64,000 nucleotides of DNA from Kitasatospora phosalacinea (GCF_030268885.1 NZ_BSSA01000018.1:109590-173589); one strand, 5' to 3'. Shown: positions 51,777-63,813, counted from the stretch's first letter. Notes: generated by a model not told the origin, from the letters alone. Program-made: numbers and translations.

Positions 51777-52330
51777 TGCTCGCCACCGAGAAGGGCCAGG
51801 TCACCGACTGGCCCGGGTACATCGGCGCGACGGTCGGCCTGCTGGTCCTGATCGCGCTGGTGTACTGGCTGATGCGGCAGGGCTGGAACTGGCGGCGCAC
51901 CCTCCAGTCCGACCTGCCGGAGCTGCCCGCGGTGCCGCGGGACCCGGGCCCGGCGCTGCTCGCGGCGCCCGGCCGCTACCACGGCTCCACCACCGCGGGG
52001 AACTGGCTGGACCGGGTCGTCGCGCACGGCCTGGGAACGCGCAGCCTCGCCGAACTGACCCTCACCGAGCGGGGCCTGCTGGCCCGCCGCCCCGGCGACA
52101 CCGACCTGTGGATCCCCGCCGCGGCGCTCACCGGCGCCCGCACCGACTCCGGCATCGCCGGCAAGGTCGTGCCCAGCGGGCTGCTGGTGGTCGGCTGGAC
52201 GCACGGCGACCGCGCGCTGGAGAGCGGCTTCCGGCTGGACGCCGCCGCCGCGCACGAGGACTGGGTCGAGGCCGTCGAGGCACTAGTGACACGTACGAAG
52301 ACGATGAAGACGGAAGAGGCCGCCACATGA
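51776..52330 (+). CDS. Small membrane protein in the pyr operon, PH-like domain
   Basis: A 184-residue protein with one N-terminal membrane helix (about 15-36, ATVGLLVLIALVYWLM). A cytoplasmic domain follows with strands TERGLLARRPGDTDLWIPAAALTGARTDSG-like order that resembles a bacterial PH-type domain. A small membrane gene is remembered at this site between pyrC and carA in streptomycetes. The function is unknown. It overlaps both pyrC (1 bp) and carA (ATGA), so it is made with the pathway enzymes. Confidence 0.8.
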   Translation: MLATEKGQVTDWPGYIGATVGLLVLIALVYWLMRQGWNWRRTLQSDLPELPAVPRDPGPALLAAPGRYHGSTTAGNWLDRVVAHGLGTRSLAELTLTERGLLARRPGDTDLWIPAAALTGARTDSGIAGKVVPSGLLVVGWTHGDRALESGFRLDAAAAHEDWVEAVEALVTRTKTMKTEEAAT

Positions 52331-53476
52331 CCGCACCTGCCCCCACCACGCAGCGCACCAGGCGGGAGCGCGTGCCCGCCGTGCTCGTCCTGGAGGACGG
52401 CCGGACCTTCCGCGGCCAGGCGTACGGCGCGGTCGGCGAGACCTTCGGCGAGGCGGTCTTCAACACCGGCATGTCCGGCTACCAGGAGACCCTGACCGAC
52501 CCGTCCTACCACCGCCAGGTGGTCGTGATGACCGCCCCGCAGATCGGCAACACCGGCTGGAACGACGAGGACGACGAGTCGCAGCAGATCTGGGTGTCCG
52601 GCTACGTGGTCCGCGACCCCTCCCGGGTCGCCTCCAACTGGCGCTCGAAGCGCTCGCTGGACGAGGAGCTGGAGCGCCAGGGCGTCGTCGGCATCAGCGG
52701 CATCGACACCCGCGCGCTCACCCGCCACCTGCGCGAGCGCGGCGCGATGCGGGTCGGCATCTTCTCCGGCCCGGCCGTCGCCGACCAGGCCGAGCTGCTG
52801 GCCAAGGTGCAGCAGGCGCCCGAGATGAAGGGCGCCGACCTGTGCGCCGAGGTCGCCACCAAGGAGGCCTACGTCGTCCCGGCGATCGGCGAGAAGAGGT
52901 TCACCGTCGCCGCCCTCGACCTGGGCATCAAGGGCATGACCCCGCAGCGGATGGCCGAGCGCGGCATCGAGGTGCACGTGCTGCCCGCCAACTCCACCGT
53001 CGAGGACATCTACGCCGTGCAGCCCGACGGCGTGTTCTTCTCCAACGGCCCCGGCGACCCGGCCACCGCCGACCGGCAGGTCGAGGTGCTGCGCGGCGTG
53101 CTGGCGAAGAAGACCCCGTTCTTCGGCATCTGCTTCGGCAACCAGCTCCTGGGCCGGGCCCTCGGGTTCGGCACCTACAAGCTCAAGTACGGCCACCGCG
53201 GCATCAACCAGCCGGTGCAGGACCGCACCACCGGCAAGGTCGAGGTGACCGCCCACAACCACGGCTTCGCCGTGAACGCGCCGCTGGACCAGGTGAGCGA
53301 CACCCCCTTCGGGCGGGTCGAGGTCTCCCACGTCTGCCTCAACGACGACGTGGTGGAGGGCCTGCAGGCGCTCGACACCCCCGCGTTCAGCGTGCAGTAC
53401 CACCCCGAAGCGGCCGCCGGCCCGCACGACGCCGCGTACCTCTTCGACCGCTTCGTTCAGCTCATGGAGGGCCAGC

Positions 53477-53484
<8 letters not shown>
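52327..53484 (+). CDS. carA: Carbamoyl phosphate synthase small subunit
   Basis: Glutaminase subunit that feeds ammonia to CarB. The 385-residue product has the N-terminal half (GEAVFNTGMSGYQETLTDPSY) and a class I amidotransferase domain with the nucleophile Cys in FFGICFGNQLLGRA and the catalytic His-Glu in VQYHPEAAAGP. The elbow GICFGN differs from the more usual GICLGH, which I regard as a lineage trait. The ATG overlaps the preceding stop, and the 3' end overlaps carB by 8 bp. Confidence 0.96.
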
Positions 53485-56785
<3,301 letters not shown>

Positions 56786-56793
56786 GTCGAAAC

Positions 56794-56834
56794 CGTGGGG
56801 GGCACGCCGGTCCGGTTGCCGGGTGCCCCCCACG
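56794..56834 (+). terminator. Hairpin between carB and pyrD
   Basis: CGTGGGGGGCAC (56794-56805) pairs perfectly with GTGCCCCCCACG (56823-56834). It may end or partly end the pyrR-carB transcript, 39 bp before pyrD. Confidence 0.7.
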
Positions 56835-56872
56835 TCCATGTCCCGGCCCGGCCCACGGAGGACCCACCCGCG

Positions 56873-57970
<1,098 letters not shown>

Positions 57971-57991
57971 GCGACCGGCGGGAGCGGCGGC

Positions 57992-58019
57992 GGGGCGGGC
58001 GGGGACGGGCGGGGACGGG
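57992..58019 (+). other. G-quadruplex-prone tract between pyrD and the pyrK-like gene
   Basis: Six runs of three or four G, separated by 1 or 2 bases, lie on the coding strand, with GGGCGGGGAC repeated. The tract is about 20 bp before the pyrK-like start. Confidence 0.6.
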
Positions 58020-58040
58020 CGAGAGGAAGGGACGGCGGGG

Positions 58041-58859
58041 ATGGCCAATCCGGTGGTGGCCCGGGCCGAGGTGGTCGGCACCCGGGCCGACGGGCCCGCC
58101 CGGCGGGTCACCGTGCGGTGCGCCACGGCGGCCGCCCGGTTCCGGCCCGGGCACTTCGCGGCCCTGACCGCCCCCGCGGGCAGCGTCGACGTGCTGCGCC
58201 ACGCCGTGCCCGTGCTGCGCGCCGACGGCGACACGCTCGACCTGCTGCTGCCCGCCGACCCCCCGCCGCTGCTCGACCTGATCGCCCCCCTCGGCACCCC
58301 CTACCCGCAGCCCGACGCCCCCGGCTGCGCCCTGCTGCTGGGCGAGGACACCCAGGCCGGGCCGCTGCTCGCCCTCGCCGAACAGCTCCTCGCGGCGGGC
58401 AGCCAGGTCGCCTTCGTGCTCGTCGCGGAGAGCGCCGGGCGGCTGTACGGGGTCGACGCCGCCCGCGAACTGACCGCCGACGTCCTGCTGCTCACCGCCG
58501 ACGGCAGCGCCGGGCTCCCGCTCGGCGACGACCCCGCCGCCCTCCTCGACCAGGCCCTCTCCGCGCTCGACGCCGACCTGCTCTACACCGCCGCGAGCCC
58601 CGAACTCACCGCCGCCGCGGTCGCCGCCGCGACGGCCCGCGGGGCGCGCAGCTGGACGGCGGTCGCCACCGAGATGCCCTGCGGCACCGGGCTGTGCCTG
58701 GGCTGCGTGCTGCCGGTGCGCGACGCCGACGGCGTCAGCCGCCTGGTGCGCGCCTGCACCGAGGGGCCGGTGTTCGACGGCGTGCGGGTGCGCTGGGGCG
58801 GGCTGGACACCGTGCCGGCGGACGTGGAAGGGGCGGACGCGGGAGGGGCGGGGGAGTGA
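58041..58859 (+). CDS. PyrK-like FAD/[2Fe-2S] electron-transfer protein
   Basis: A 272-residue relative of the DHODH electron-transfer subunit PyrK. The C-terminus keeps four cysteines (C214, C219, C222 and C239 in CGTGLCLGC plus RAC), the [2Fe-2S] pattern of PyrK. The FAD region is altered: the usual LRRPISI is LRHAVPV, and the G-x-GT nucleotide loop is not recognisable (LLLPADPPPLLDL). The ATG at 58041 has GAAGGGACGG upstream. It overlaps the next gene by GTGA, so the two products probably form a complex. It may pass electrons to or from that partner on a substrate other than dihydroorotate. Confidence 0.82.
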   Translation: MANPVVARAEVVGTRADGPARRVTVRCATAAARFRPGHFAALTAPAGSVDVLRHAVPVLRADGDTLDLLLPADPPPLLDLIAPLGTPYPQPDAPGCALLLGEDTQAGPLLALAEQLLAAGSQVAFVLVAESAGRLYGVDAARELTADVLLLTADGSAGLPLGDDPAALLDQALSALDADLLYTAASPELTAAAVAAATARGARSWTAVATEMPCGTGLCLGCVLPVRDADGVSRLVRACTEGPVFDGVRVRWGGLDTVPADVEGADAGGAGE

Positions 58860-59830
58860 CGGAGCGTCAGGACGTGGACCTCACCGCGCCGTTGGGGGGC
58901 GGGACGGTGCCGAACCCGCTGTCGACGGCGGCGGGGTGCGCCGGGTTCGGGCGGGAGCTGGCGCGGTTCGTGCCGCTGGACGAGCTGGGGACGCTGACCA
59001 CCCGGACGGTGCTGCCGCGGGCCGGGGCGGGGGCGCCGGGGCCGCGGGTGGTGCCGGTGCCGGCCGGGGTGCTGAACGCGGTCGGCGGGCACAACCCCGG
59101 GCTGGAGGGCTTCCTGCGGCGGGAGCTGCCCTGGCTGGCGGAGCGCGGGGTGCGCACCGTGGTGTCGATCGGCGGGCACCGGCTGGAGGACTTCGCCGAG
59201 CTGGCGGCCCGGCTGGCCGGACGGGACGGGGTGCGCGGCCTGGAGCTCAACCTGTCCGTGCCGGGGGCCGCCGACCGGGGCGTGCCGCTCGCGGCCAACC
59301 CGGCGCTCAGCTACGACGTGGTCGCCGCCGTGAAGGCCGTCGCGCCCGACCTGCCGGTCTACGCCAAGCTCGCCCCCGACACCGGGACGGTCACCGAGGT
59401 CGCGGCCGCCTGCGTGGCGGCCGGGGCCGACGGCCTGTCGATGGTCAACACCGCCCGCGCGATGGCCATCGACCTGGACGCCCGCCGCCCCGCCCTGGCG
59501 GCCGGGACGGGCGGCCTGTCCGGGCCCGCGCTGCGCCCGGTCGCCGTGCACTGCGTGTTCCAGGTGCACGCCGCGATGCGGGCCGGACGGATGCCCGCGG
59601 TGCCGATCCTCGCGATGGGCGGGGTGCGCACCGGGCGGGACGCCCTGGAGTTCACCCTGGCCGGGGCGTCCGGCGTCGCGGTCGGCTCGGAGTTGCTGCG
59701 CGACCCGACCGCCCCGCTGCGGATCCTCGACGAACTGCGCGCGGAGCTCACCACCAGGGGCTTCACCGCCTACACCGACGCGGTGGGGCTGGCCCACCGC
59801 ACCACCACGACGGAAGACGGAAGACCGTAG
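58856..59830 (+). CDS. PyrD class 1B-like flavoprotein with Cys to Val in the active site
   Basis: A 324-residue TIM-barrel relative of class 1B dihydroorotate dehydrogenase. Flavin-site motifs remain: TAAGCAGFG, LNAVGGHNPGLE, YAKLAPD, SMVNT, TGGLSGPALRP and ILAMGGV. The active-site loop that reads N-x-S-C-P-N in true 1B enzymes is LNLSVPG here, with Val135 in place of the catalytic Cys and Gly for Asn. The N-terminal Lys of the VKATT motif is Arg (TTRTVL). FMN binding is thus likely but dihydroorotate oxidation is not. It is coupled to the PyrK-like gene and abuts pyrF. Confidence 0.85.
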   Translation: MTERQDVDLTAPLGGGTVPNPLSTAAGCAGFGRELARFVPLDELGTLTTRTVLPRAGAGAPGPRVVPVPAGVLNAVGGHNPGLEGFLRRELPWLAERGVRTVVSIGGHRLEDFAELAARLAGRDGVRGLELNLSVPGAADRGVPLAANPALSYDVVAAVKAVAPDLPVYAKLAPDTGTVTEVAAACVAAGADGLSMVNTARAMAIDLDARRPALAAGTGGLSGPALRPVAVHCVFQVHAAMRAGRMPAVPILAMGGVRTGRDALEFTLAGASGVAVGSELLRDPTAPLRILDELRAELTTRGFTAYTDAVGLAHRTTTTEDGRP

Positions 59831-60670
59831 ATGACTGACACCACGCCCTTCGGCACCCGCCTGCGGACCGCCCTCGACACCCGGGGCCAGCTCTGCGTCG
59901 GCATCGACCCGCACGCCTCGCTGCTCACCGCCTGGGGCCTGGGCGACGACCTGGCGGGCCTGGAGACGTTCTCCCGCACGGTGGTGGAGGCGCTGGCGGA
60001 CCGGGTCGCGGTGCTCAAGCCGCAGGCCGCGTTCTTCGAGCGCTTCGGCAGCCGCGGCGTCGCCGTCCTGGAGCGCTCGGTGGCCGAGGCCCGGGCGGCC
60101 GGGGCGCTGGTGGTGATGGACGCCAAGCGCGGCGACATCGGCTCGACCATGGCCGCGTACGCGGAGGCGTTCCTGTCGCCGGGCAGCCCGCTGTTCTCCG
60201 ACGCGCTGACCGTCAGCCCGTACCTGGGCTTCGGTTCGCTGCAGCCGGCCGTCGACCTGGCGAACGCCAACGGCTGCGGTCTGTTCGCGCTGGCGCTGAC
60301 CTCGAACCCGGAGGGGCACGAGGTGCAGCGGGCGGTCGGGGCGGACGGGCGGAGCGTGGCGCAGGAGGTGCTGCGGCGGCTGGCGGCGGAGAACGCGGGC
60401 GCCGAGCCGCTGGGCTCGTTCGGCGCGGTGGTCGGCGCGACGCTCGCCGACGCGGGCGCGGACCTGGCGATCAACGGCCCGCTGCTGGCCCCCGGCGTGG
60501 GCGCGCAGGGCGCCACCGCGGCCGACCTGCCGCGGGTCTTCGGCGACCAGGTGCGCAACGTGGTGCCCTCGGTGAGCCGGGACGTGCTGAAGCACGGACC
60601 GTCGGTGCAGGCGCTCCGGCAGGCCGCGCAGGCGTTCGTCGACGATGTGAGGGCCGTCACAAACGCATGA
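59831..60670 (+). CDS. pyrF: Orotidine 5'-phosphate decarboxylase, type 2
   Basis: Last step to UMP. The 279-residue product has the catalytic motif VVMDAKRGDIGST and the type 2 opening QLCVGIDPHASLL, plus VSPYLGFGSLQP and FALALTSNPEG. The ATG at 59831 is immediately after the PyrD-like stop. A hairpin with a T-run follows. Confidence 0.95.
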   Translation: MTDTTPFGTRLRTALDTRGQLCVGIDPHASLLTAWGLGDDLAGLETFSRTVVEALADRVAVLKPQAAFFERFGSRGVAVLERSVAEARAAGALVVMDAKRGDIGSTMAAYAEAFLSPGSPLFSDALTVSPYLGFGSLQPAVDLANANGCGLFALALTSNPEGHEVQRAVGADGRSVAQEVLRRLAAENAGAEPLGSFGAVVGATLADAGADLAINGPLLAPGVGAQGATAADLPRVFGDQVRNVVPSVSRDVLKHGPSVQALRQAAQAFVDDVRAVTNA

Positions 60671-60710
60671 CCGGAGGGCCGTCAACTCGGTTGATTTGAC
60701 CGGAAAACTC

Positions 60711-60740
60711 CCAGGTCGGCCCCTGCTGACCTGGACTTTT
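60711..60740 (+). terminator. Intrinsic terminator after pyrF
   Basis: CCAGGTC (60711-60717) pairs with GACCTGG (60728-60734) and is followed by ACTTTT, 40 bp after the pyrF stop. Confidence 0.7.
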
Positions 60741-60752
60741 CGTGTTCTTTTC

Positions 60753-60781
60753 CTGACGCGGCGGCCCAAGTTGGGTAGTGT
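60753..60781 (+). promoter_or_regulatory. Predicted promoter of the sIHF gene
   Basis: CTGACG (60753-60758), a 17-bp spacer, then TAGTGT (60776-60781). The transcript would start near 60788 with a leader of about 112 nt that holds small hairpins (CGCCA/TGGCG near 60794, GGTGG/CCACC, and CCGCAGG/CCTGTGG). Confidence 0.55.
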
Positions 60782-60899
60782 CCGGCGGTAGGACGCCAGT
60801 TGGCGGTGGTCACGGCCACCTCCGCAGGTCAGAGCCTGTGGCGTCCGGGCACCACCAAGTCATGGCTCATCCCTTCCATCCACACCTGAGGTGAACGGC

Positions 60900-61226
60900 G
60901 TGGCTCTTCCGCCCCTTACTCCCGAACAGCGCACCGCCGCGCTCGCCAAGGCCGCCGAGGCTCGCCGGAAGCGCGCTGACGTCAAGAACCGGCTGAAGCA
61001 CTCGGGCGCCTCGCTGCACGACGTCATCAAGGCCGGCAAGTCCGACGACGAGGTCATCGGCAAGATGAAGGTCTCCGCCCTGCTGGAGTCCCTGCCGGGC
61101 GTCGGCAAGGTGCGCGCCAAGCAGATCATGGAGCGCCTGGGCATCTCCGAGAGCCGTCGCGTGCGCGGCCTCGGTACGAACCAGATCGCCTCCCTGGAGC
61201 GCGAGTTCGGCGGCGCCGCCTCCTGA
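60900..61226 (+). CDS. sihf: Integration host factor-like nucleoid protein sIHF
   Basis: Actinobacterial nucleoid protein that bends DNA and affects development and antibiotic production. The 108-residue product begins MALPPLTPEQRTAALAKAA, has a long N-terminal helix and a helix-two-turn-helix (LLESLPGVGKVRAKQIMERLGI) that grips DNA, and ends GLGTNQIASLEREFG. The GTG at 60900 is chosen because GAGGTGA is 5 bases upstream and it gives the known N-terminus. The in-frame GTG at 60891 overlaps that site. Confidence 0.96.
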   Translation: MALPPLTPEQRTAALAKAAEARRKRADVKNRLKHSGASLHDVIKAGKSDDEVIGKMKVSALLESLPGVGKVRAKQIMERLGISESRRVRGLGTNQIASLEREFGGAAS

Positions 61227-61262
61227 ACGGAGGCCGGTGTCGGCGGAACGTCCGCGATCCGG

Positions 61263-61268
61263 GATAAT
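61263..61268 (+). promoter_or_regulatory. -10 element for a leaderless gmk mRNA
   Basis: GATAAT (61263-61268) ends 7 nt before the gmk ATG, and no ribosome binding site is present. Confidence 0.5.
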
Positions 61269-61274
61269 CGGTAC

Positions 61275-61832
61275 ATGAGTGAGCGTCCGCGGCTGACCGT
61301 GCTCTCCGGCCCCTCCGGGGTCGGCAAGAGCACGGTCGTCGCTCATATGAGGAAGCAGTTCCCCGAGGTCTGGCTGTCGGTGTCGGCGACGACCCGGCAC
61401 CCGCGCCCCGGCGAGCGCGACGGCGTGCAGTACCACTTCGTCGACAACGAGCAGTTCGACAAGCTGGTGGCCAACGGCGAGCTGCTGGAGTGGGCGGTCT
61501 TCGCCGGGAACCGGTACGGGACGCCGCGGCAGGCGGTGCTCGACAAGCTCGACAAGGGCGAGCCGGTGCTGCTGGAGATCGACCTCCAGGGCGCCCGGCA
61601 GGTCAAGGAGTCGATGCCCGAGGCCCAGCTGGTCTTCCTGGCCCCGCCGAGCTGGGAGGAGCTGGTGCGCCGGCTCACCGGCCGCGGCACCGAGCCGCAG
61701 GACGTGATCGACGAGCGGCTGGCCGTCGCGAAGGTCGAGCTGGCGGCCGAGGCGGAGTTCGACACGACGCTTGTCAACACCTCCGTCGAGCAGGTAGCGG
61801 CCGAACTGCTAGCCTTGCTCGGTGTAGCCTGA
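61275..61832 (+). CDS. gmk: Guanylate kinase
   Basis: Phosphorylates GMP to GDP. The 185-residue product has the P-loop GPSGVGKST (12-20), the GMP-binding TTRHPRPGERDGVQYHFV and YGTPRQAV, and LLEIDLQGARQVK. The ATG at 61275 has a -10 just upstream and no ribosome binding site, which suggests leaderless translation. It lies between sIHF and rpoZ, the usual order. Confidence 0.96.
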   Translation: MSERPRLTVLSGPSGVGKSTVVAHMRKQFPEVWLSVSATTRHPRPGERDGVQYHFVDNEQFDKLVANGELLEWAVFAGNRYGTPRQAVLDKLDKGEPVLLEIDLQGARQVKESMPEAQLVFLAPPSWEELVRRLTGRGTEPQDVIDERLAVAKVELAAEAEFDTTLVNTSVEQVAAELLALLGVA

Positions 61833-61860
61833 CCGGATCGGCTGCACCCAGCCGGTCCGG
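61833..61860 (+). terminator. Hairpin between gmk and rpoZ
   Basis: CCGGATCGGCTG (61833-61844) pairs with CAGCCGGTCCGG (61849-61860) with one G-T wobble and a CACC loop, directly after the gmk stop. Confidence 0.65.
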
Positions 61861-61897
61861 ACAGAGTTCCTGACAAAACCACTTCGGAAGGTTCAGC

Positions 61898-62164
61898 GTG
61901 TCCTCTTCGATGACCGCGCCCGAGGGCATCATCAACCCGCCGATCGACGAGCTGCTCGAGGCCACCGACTCCAAGTACAGCCTGGTGATCTACGCGGCCA
62001 AGCGCGCCCGCCAGATCAACGCGTACTACTCGCAGCTGGGCGAGGGCCTGCTGGAGTACGTCGGCCCGCTGGTCGACACCCACGTGCACGAGAAGCCGCT
62101 GTCGATCGCGCTGCGCGAGATCAACGCCGGCCTGCTCACCGCCGAGGCGGTCGAGGGCGCCTGA
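61898..62164 (+). CDS. rpoZ: RNA polymerase omega subunit
   Basis: Small subunit that helps assemble RNA polymerase. The 88-residue product has the actinobacterial signature GIINPPIDELLEATDSKYSL, then VIYAAKRARQINAYY and EKPLSIALREINAGLL. The GTG at 61898 follows GGAAGG. A hairpin follows the stop. Confidence 0.96.
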   Translation: MSSSMTAPEGIINPPIDELLEATDSKYSLVIYAAKRARQINAYYSQLGEGLLEYVGPLVDTHVHEKPLSIALREINAGLLTAEAVEGA

Positions 62165-62180
62165 GCCCCGAGAGCCACCG

Positions 62181-62224
62181 CAGGGCCCGTTCCGATGCCG
62201 TCTCCGGCAGCGGGGCGGGCCCTG
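62181..62224 (+). terminator. Terminator after rpoZ
   Basis: CAGGGCCCG (62181-62189) pairs with CGGGCCCTG (62216-62224), and an inner GCCG/CGGC stem lies between them. Confidence 0.65.
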
Positions 62225-62285
62225 TGCCGTGTGCGCCCGGACACGTCGCAGGGCGGCGGCGGGGGCCGTAGGGTGGGCCCGAGCC

Positions 62286-62322
62286 GCCGCAGCACGCCGC
62301 AGCACGTCGCAGCACGTCGCAC
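62286..62322 (+). repeat. 10-bp tandem repeat upstream of coaBC
   Basis: GCCGCAGCAC twice, then GTCGCAGCAC, then GTCGCAC, in perfect 10-bp phase. It ends right before the ribosome binding site TAAGGAGAG. The related CACGTCGCAG also occurs at 62242-62251. TAGGGT (62269-62274) may be the -10, so the repeats would lie just downstream of the transcript start. Confidence 0.75.
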
Positions 62323-62340
62323 TAAGGAGAGCCGACCGTC

Positions 62341-63567
62341 ATGAACGCGTCCCGTGTGGTCCTCGGGGTGAGCGGCGGGATCGCCGCCTACAAGGCCTGT
62401 GAGCTGCTGCGGAGGTTCAGCGAGTCCGGGCACGAGGTGACGGTGGTGCCGACCGCGGCGGCGCTGCACTTCGTCGGGGAGGCGACCTGGGCGGCGCTGT
62501 CCGGGCGGCCCGCGGCGACCGAGACCTGGGAGCGGGTGCACGAGGTCCCGCACGTGCGGATCGGGCAGCAGGCGGACCTGGTGGTGGTCGCCCCGGCGAC
62601 CGCGGACCTGCTGGCGAAGGCCGCCCACGGCCTGGCGGACGACCTGCTGACCAACACCCTGCTGACGGCGCGCTGCCCGGTGGTGTTCGCGCCCGCGATG
62701 CACACCGAGATGTGGGAGCACCCGGCGACCCAGGAGAACGTCGCCACGCTGCGGCGGCGCGGCGCGATCGTGATCGAGCCCGCGGTGGGCCGGCTCACCG
62801 GCGTCGACACCGGCAAGGGCCGGCTGCCCGACCCGGGCGAGATCTTCGCGGTCTGCCGCCGGGTGCTGCTGCGCGGCGCCCGGGAGCGGGACCTGACCGA
62901 CCGTCACGTGGTGGTCTCGGCGGGCGGCACCCGCGAGCCGCTCGACCCGGTGCGCTTCCTCGGCAACCGCTCCTCCGGCAAGCAGGGCTACGCGCTGGCC
63001 GCCACCGCGGTGGCCCGCGGCGCCCGGGTCACCCTGGTCGCGGCGAACACCGCGCTGCCCGACCCGGCCGGGGCGGACGTGGTCCGGGTCGGCACCGCGA
63101 TGCAGTTGCGCGAGGCGGTGCTGAAGGCCGCCGAGGACGCCGACGCGGTGGTGATGGCCGCGGCCGTCGCCGACTTCCGGCCCGCCGAGTACGCCACCGG
63201 CAAGATCAAGAAGGTGGACGGGGTCGAGCCCGCGCCGATCGTGCTGGTCCGCAACCCCGACGTGCTGGCCGAGGTGTCGGCCGACCGGGCCCACGACGGG
63301 CAGGTGGTGGTCGGCTTCGCCGCCGAGACCGACGACGTGCTGGCGCACGGCCGGGCCAAGCTGGCCCGCAAGGGCTGCGACCTGCTGGTGGTCAACGAGG
63401 TCGGCGACGGCAAGGCCTTCGGCCAGGAGACCAACAGCGCGGTGCTGCTGGGCGCCGACGGCTCCGAGGTCCACATCGCGGACGGCCCGAAGGAGGTCCT
63501 GGCCGACGCGATCTGGGACCAGGTGGTCCTCCGGCTGCCCGCCCCCGGCCCGGAGGACGGCCGCTAG
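62341..63567 (+). CDS. coaBC: Bifunctional phosphopantothenoylcysteine decarboxylase/synthase
   Basis: Two steps of coenzyme A synthesis. The 408-residue product has an N-terminal FMN-dependent CoaC domain (GVSGGIAAYKACELLRRF, VPHVRIGQQADLVVVAPATADLL with the catalytic His, FAPAMHTEMW) and a C-terminal CoaB synthetase (VVSAGGTREPLDPVRFLGNRSSGKQGYALA). The segment that carries a catalytic Cys in E. coli reads RLTGVDTGKGRLPDPG and has no Cys, which I believe is a lineage feature. The ATG at 62341 follows TAAGGAGAG. Confidence 0.95.
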   Translation: MNASRVVLGVSGGIAAYKACELLRRFSESGHEVTVVPTAAALHFVGEATWAALSGRPAATETWERVHEVPHVRIGQQADLVVVAPATADLLAKAAHGLADDLLTNTLLTARCPVVFAPAMHTEMWEHPATQENVATLRRRGAIVIEPAVGRLTGVDTGKGRLPDPGEIFAVCRRVLLRGARERDLTDRHVVVSAGGTREPLDPVRFLGNRSSGKQGYALAATAVARGARVTLVAANTALPDPAGADVVRVGTAMQLREAVLKAAEDADAVVMAAAVADFRPAEYATGKIKKVDGVEPAPIVLVRNPDVLAEVSADRAHDGQVVVGFAAETDDVLAHGRAKLARKGCDLLVVNEVGDGKAFGQETNSAVLLGADGSEVHIADGPKEVLADAIWDQVVLRLPAPGPEDGR

Positions 63568-63670
63568 CCGCGGCAACGCCCCTGGTCGCCCCGGCAGTTG
63601 GCACCCTCCGGCCGGGAGGTTCGGTTGCGACCCGCCCTGACCGGCGCAGACCCCGCCGGGGTGATTCCGG

Positions 63671-63708
63671 TCGCGGACACGACGGACCTCCGTAGGGAGT
63701 GTCCGCGA
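63671..63708. repeat. Nested inverted repeat between coaBC and metK
   Basis: TCGCGGACAC (63671-63680) pairs exactly with GTGTCCGCGA (63699-63708). The loop holds a second stem ACGGA/TCCGT (63682-63693). It lies about 105 bp after coaBC and upstream of the likely metK promoter. It could be a terminator or an operator. Confidence 0.6.
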
Positions 63709-63723
63709 TCGGTAGCCGACCGT

Positions 63724-63729
63724 TACACT
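63724..63729 (+). promoter_or_regulatory. Candidate -10 of metK
   Basis: TACACT at 63724-63729 would give a metK leader of about 78 nt. No strong -35 is visible. Confidence 0.4.
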
Positions 63730-63813
63730 CCACACCAGGAATCAAGTCTTTCCGGATGCCGCGGGACTTCCGCGCGCATTCAGTCAGCAGCCGCTGCAAC
63801 CCCAGGGAGCGCT

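Noticed and set aside
63568..63813. A SAM riboswitch before metK
   Set aside because: No SAM-I, SAM-II or SAM-IV core motifs are visible. Only a nested inverted repeat is present.
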